Below, piece by piece: positions 4,917-6,856 of a stretch of DNA of 6,856 nt. Under the pieces are notes generated by a model. The model worked only from the letters and a program-made list of their open reading frames with translations, did no database searches and was not told the origin of the DNA. Made by a program: the position numbers and the translations under genes. This DNA is from an uncultured Eubacteriales bacterium (GTDB lineage Bacteria; Bacillota; Clostridia; Oscillospirales; CAG-272): positions 1-6,856 of the forward strand of contig UQXK01000064.1 in the NCBI GenBank assembly GCA_900544985.1, in the 5' to 3' direction. How positions within the stretch are numbered: the first letter of the stretch is position 1; each line of letters opens with the position of its first letter.

Positions 4917-6557
4917 ATGGCAAAAGATATTGCTTACGGAATAGAAGCGCGTGCAGCGCTTGAACGCGGCATAGATAAACTCGCCGACACAGTAAAGATC
5001 ACACTCGGACCCAAGGGCAGAAACGTCGTTCTCGATAAAAAATACGGCGCTCCCCTTATAACAAACGACGGTGTAACGATCGCAAAAGAGATCGAACTCG
5101 AAGACCCGATGGAAAACATGGGAGCTCAGCTCGTCCGTGAAGTAGCTACAAAGACAAACGACGCGGCAGGCGACGGCACAACGACAGCTACCCTTCTCGC
5201 TCAGGCTTTCATTCGCGAAGGTATGAAGAACGTTACCGCGGGAGCTAATCCCATGGTTCTCAGAAAAGGTATTCAGAAAGCCGTTGACCGCGCTATCGAA
5301 AGCCTTATAAAGAGCTCCAAGAAAGTAAACGGAACAGAAGATATCGCACGTGTAGGCACTATTTCCGCAGGAGACGAAGTAATCGGTCACCTTATCGCAG
5401 ACGCTATGGAAAAGGTAACTTCCGACGGCGTTATCACCGTTGAAGAATCCAAATCCGCAGACACATACTGCGAAGTCGTCGAAGGAATGCAGTTCGACCG
5501 CGGCTACATCTCCCCCTACATGGCAACAGATACAGACAAAATGGAAGCTGTCATCGACGACGCTGTCATTCTTATAACAGACAAGAAGATTTCCAACATC
5601 CAGGAAATACTTCCCCTTCTCGAACAGATCGTTCAGGCAGGCAAAAAACTCGTCATCATCGCCGAGGATATCGAAGGCGAAGCTCTTACGACGCTTATTC
5701 TCAATAAGCTCCGCGGAACATTCACCTGTGTCGGCGTAAAAGCGCCCGGATTCGGAGACAGAAGAAAAGAAATGCTCCGCGACATCGCAATTCTCACAGG
5801 CGGTGAAGTTATAACAAGCGAGCTCGGTCTCGAACTCAAAGACGCTACAATGGCACAGCTCGGCCACGCACGTCAGGTCAAGATAAACAAGGACAACACA
5901 ATAATCGTAGGAGGAGCCGGAGACAGCGGAGAGATAGCTTCCCGCGTTGCACAGATCCGTTCCGCCATCGAAACAACAACAAGCGAATTTGACAGAGAAA
6001 AGCTCCAAGAGCGCCTTGCAAAACTCGCAGGCGGCGTTGCCGTAATCAAAGTCGGCGCAGCTACCGAAATTGAAATGAAAGAAAAGAAGCTCCGCATAGA
6101 GGACGCTCTCAACGCGACAAAAGCCGCTGTTGAAGAGGGTATCGTTTGCGGCGGCGGCGTTGCGTTCCTCAATACGATACGCGACGTAGAAGCTCTTCTT
6201 CCCACTGTTGAAGGAGACGAAAAGACAGGCGTCAAGATAGTTCTCAAAGCTCTCGAAGAGCCTGTTCGCCAGATCGCATCTAACGCAGGATTCGAAGGCG
6301 CCGTTGTCATCAACAAGCTCAAATCCTCCCGCAAAGCAGGTTGGGGCTTCGATGCCGCTACGGAAACATATGTCGATATGTTTGAAGCAGGCATTATAGA
6401 TCCTACCAAGGTTTCACGTTCCGCACTTCAAAACGCCGCAAGCGTTGCTTCCACAGTTCTCACAACGGAAGCCGTTGTTGCAGATAAGAAAGACCCCAAG
6501 GCTGACGCAGCAGCCGCAGCTGCTGCCGCAGGCGCAGGCATGGGCGGTATGTATTGA
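4917..6557 (+). CDS. groL: Chaperonin GroEL (Hsp60)
   Basis: GroEL builds the double seven-membered ring in which non-native proteins fold with ATP and GroES. The 546 residues are full length. Visible landmarks are the nucleotide-binding LGPKGRNVV (30-38) and GDGTTTAT (85-92, with Asp86 equal to E. coli Asp87), the catalytic aspartate in IEDAL (Asp396, equal to E. coli Asp398) and the family signature AAVEEGIVCGGG (403-414). The tail differs from the common pure GGM repeat: a run of eight alanines (531-538) leads to GAGMGGMY. ATG at 4917 has GGAGGA (4904-4909) upstream. It is transcribed with groS from the CIRCE-controlled promoter, and a hairpin terminator follows 16 nt after the TGA. Codon choice favours C-ending codons (such as CTC), as expected for a highly expressed gene here. 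Confidence 0.99.
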   Translation: MAKDIAYGIEARAALERGIDKLADTVKITLGPKGRNVVLDKKYGAPLITNDGVTIAKEIELEDPMENMGAQLVREVATKTNDAAGDGTTTATLLAQAFIREGMKNVTAGANPMVLRKGIQKAVDRAIESLIKSSKKVNGTEDIARVGTISAGDEVIGHLIADAMEKVTSDGVITVEESKSADTYCEVVEGMQFDRGYISPYMATDTDKMEAVIDDAVILITDKKISNIQEILPLLEQIVQAGKKLVIIAEDIEGEALTTLILNKLRGTFTCVGVKAPGFGDRRKEMLRDIAILTGGEVITSELGLELKDATMAQLGHARQVKINKDNTIIVGGAGDSGEIASRVAQIRSAIETTTSEFDREKLQERLAKLAGGVAVIKVGAATEIEMKEKKLRIEDALNATKAAVEEGIVCGGGVAFLNTIRDVEALLPTVEGDEKTGVKIVLKALEEPVRQIASNAGFEGAVVINKLKSSRKAGWGFDAATETYVDMFEAGIIDPTKVSRSALQNAASVASTVLTTEAVVADKKDPKADAAAAAAAAGAGMGGMY

Positions 6558-6573
6558 TAAAACCGAAAAATAT

Positions 6574-6602
6574 AAAAAAGCACGGCATTGCCGTGCTTTT
6601 TT
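6574..6602 (+). terminator. Terminator of the groS-groL operon
   Basis: Six A, a GCACGGC/GCCGTGC stem with a 3-base ATT loop, and six T follow the groL stop by 16 nt. The stem is identical to the one at 28-54, and the A and T tracts make it usable on both strands. Confidence 0.93.
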
Positions 6603-6856
6603 GTTTGAGCGTTGAATGTTGGGGCTTCTGCCCCAAACCCCGACGCAAGAAACTTTTCGAGAAAAGTTTCTTGGAACTTCAAAAGCTTTCACCAAAATAA
6701 AATGGTGTAGTCGGTGGGAAAGTTTTGCGGATTTTTAAGGAGCTTTTTCAAAAGCTTCTTAAAGCGAAGACTTGGAACGGCAGTTCCAACATATTCTGAC
6801 AATATAAAAAACGCGGATTTCTCCGCGTTTTTTGTGTTCGTTGTCAGTTGGGGCTT
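6603..6856 (+). repeat. Intergenic multi-hairpin repeat, right copy
   Basis: After the groL terminator, a TTGAATGTTGGGGCTT box opens a string of hairpins: GGGGC/GCCCC (6621-6634), a perfect 12-bp stem AAGAAACTTTTC with a GA loop (6647-6672), a weak CACCA/TGGTG stem (6691-6708), an 11-bp stem (6737-6760), a 7-bp stem with a GGCA loop (6772-6789) and a terminator hairpin (6806-6833). A diverged copy of the opening box (TTGTCAGTTGGGGCTT) follows and runs off the window, so units may be arranged in tandem. From 6692 on it matches the reverse complement of 1-168. No coding frame is supported. It could be a BIME-like palindromic repeat array, a structured non-coding RNA or a MITE-like element; no target site duplication can be seen. 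Confidence 0.8.
6806..6833 (+). terminator. Second hairpin terminator within the right repeat
   Basis: Six A, CGCGGA/TCCGCG with a TTTC loop, and six T. It takes the same place in the repeat as the hairpin at 28-54, but the stem has an unrelated sequence; only structure and flanks are kept. Confidence 0.8.

Noticed and set aside
4569..6008. 479-codon open frame on the minus strand across groS and groL
   Set aside because: It is antisense to two certain genes, is unusually rich in Cys, Phe and Tyr, lacks family motifs and has no ribosome binding site. It arises from the codon bias of groL.
6414..6695. Minus-strand open frames over the groL 3' end and terminator
   Set aside because: They cross the terminator hairpin and repeat, and their content is the complement of the alanine-rich GroEL tail.
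1..6856. CRISPR array or tRNA/rRNA genes
   Set aside because: No regularly spaced direct repeats with unique spacers, no tRNA cloverleaf and no rRNA-like sequence were found.

Overview
The window looks like a chromosomal fragment of a low-to-moderate GC Gram-positive anaerobe, most likely a Clostridia-type member of the Bacillota. This is inferred from a groES-groEL operon behind a CIRCE operator (HrcA regulation), strong GGAGG-type ribosome binding sites, near-consensus sigma-A promoters, two TTG-containing start regions and an AGCS-family transporter. I cannot name a species. Both ends lie inside the same intergenic repeat family, so the window may be a whole contig broken at repeats.

Layout. 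Positions 1-168 hold a minus-oriented copy of a multi-hairpin intergenic repeat that carries the terminator of the next gene. At 186-836 (-) is a coiled-coil plus winged-helix (ArsR-like) regulator with a consensus promoter and palindromes around it. The gene-free stretch 837-1175 holds that promoter, candidate operators and a strong hairpin terminator. At 1176-1712 (-) is a GNAT acetyltransferase interrupted by one in-frame amber codon, with its own promoter. After about 250 nt with no recognisable gene comes a divergent pair: a 60-residue predicted membrane-anchored protein (1961-2143, -) and a LexA/CI-like XRE-S24 repressor (2327-3040, +). The two promoters each contain a TTACC/GGTAA-type inverted repeat, which suggests one repressor controlling itself and the small protein. 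The repressor overlaps tail-to-tail (11 nt) with an amino acid:cation symporter (3030-4328, -). The symporter is divergent from groS-groL (4593-6557, +), whose promoter is followed directly by CIRCE. After groL come a terminator, a fuller copy of the intergenic repeat and a second terminator.

How the parts may work together. groS and groL form the HrcA-controlled chaperonin operon. The most interesting unit is the S24 repressor with its small divergent gene: the repressor keeps the self-cleavage site and the Ser/Lys pair, so DNA damage or another signal could relieve repression of the 60-residue protein. That role is inference. The other strong signal is the repeat family: two copies in opposite orientation keep their hairpins through paired base changes, which points to selection at RNA level, or at least to structured repeats serving as gene-end elements.
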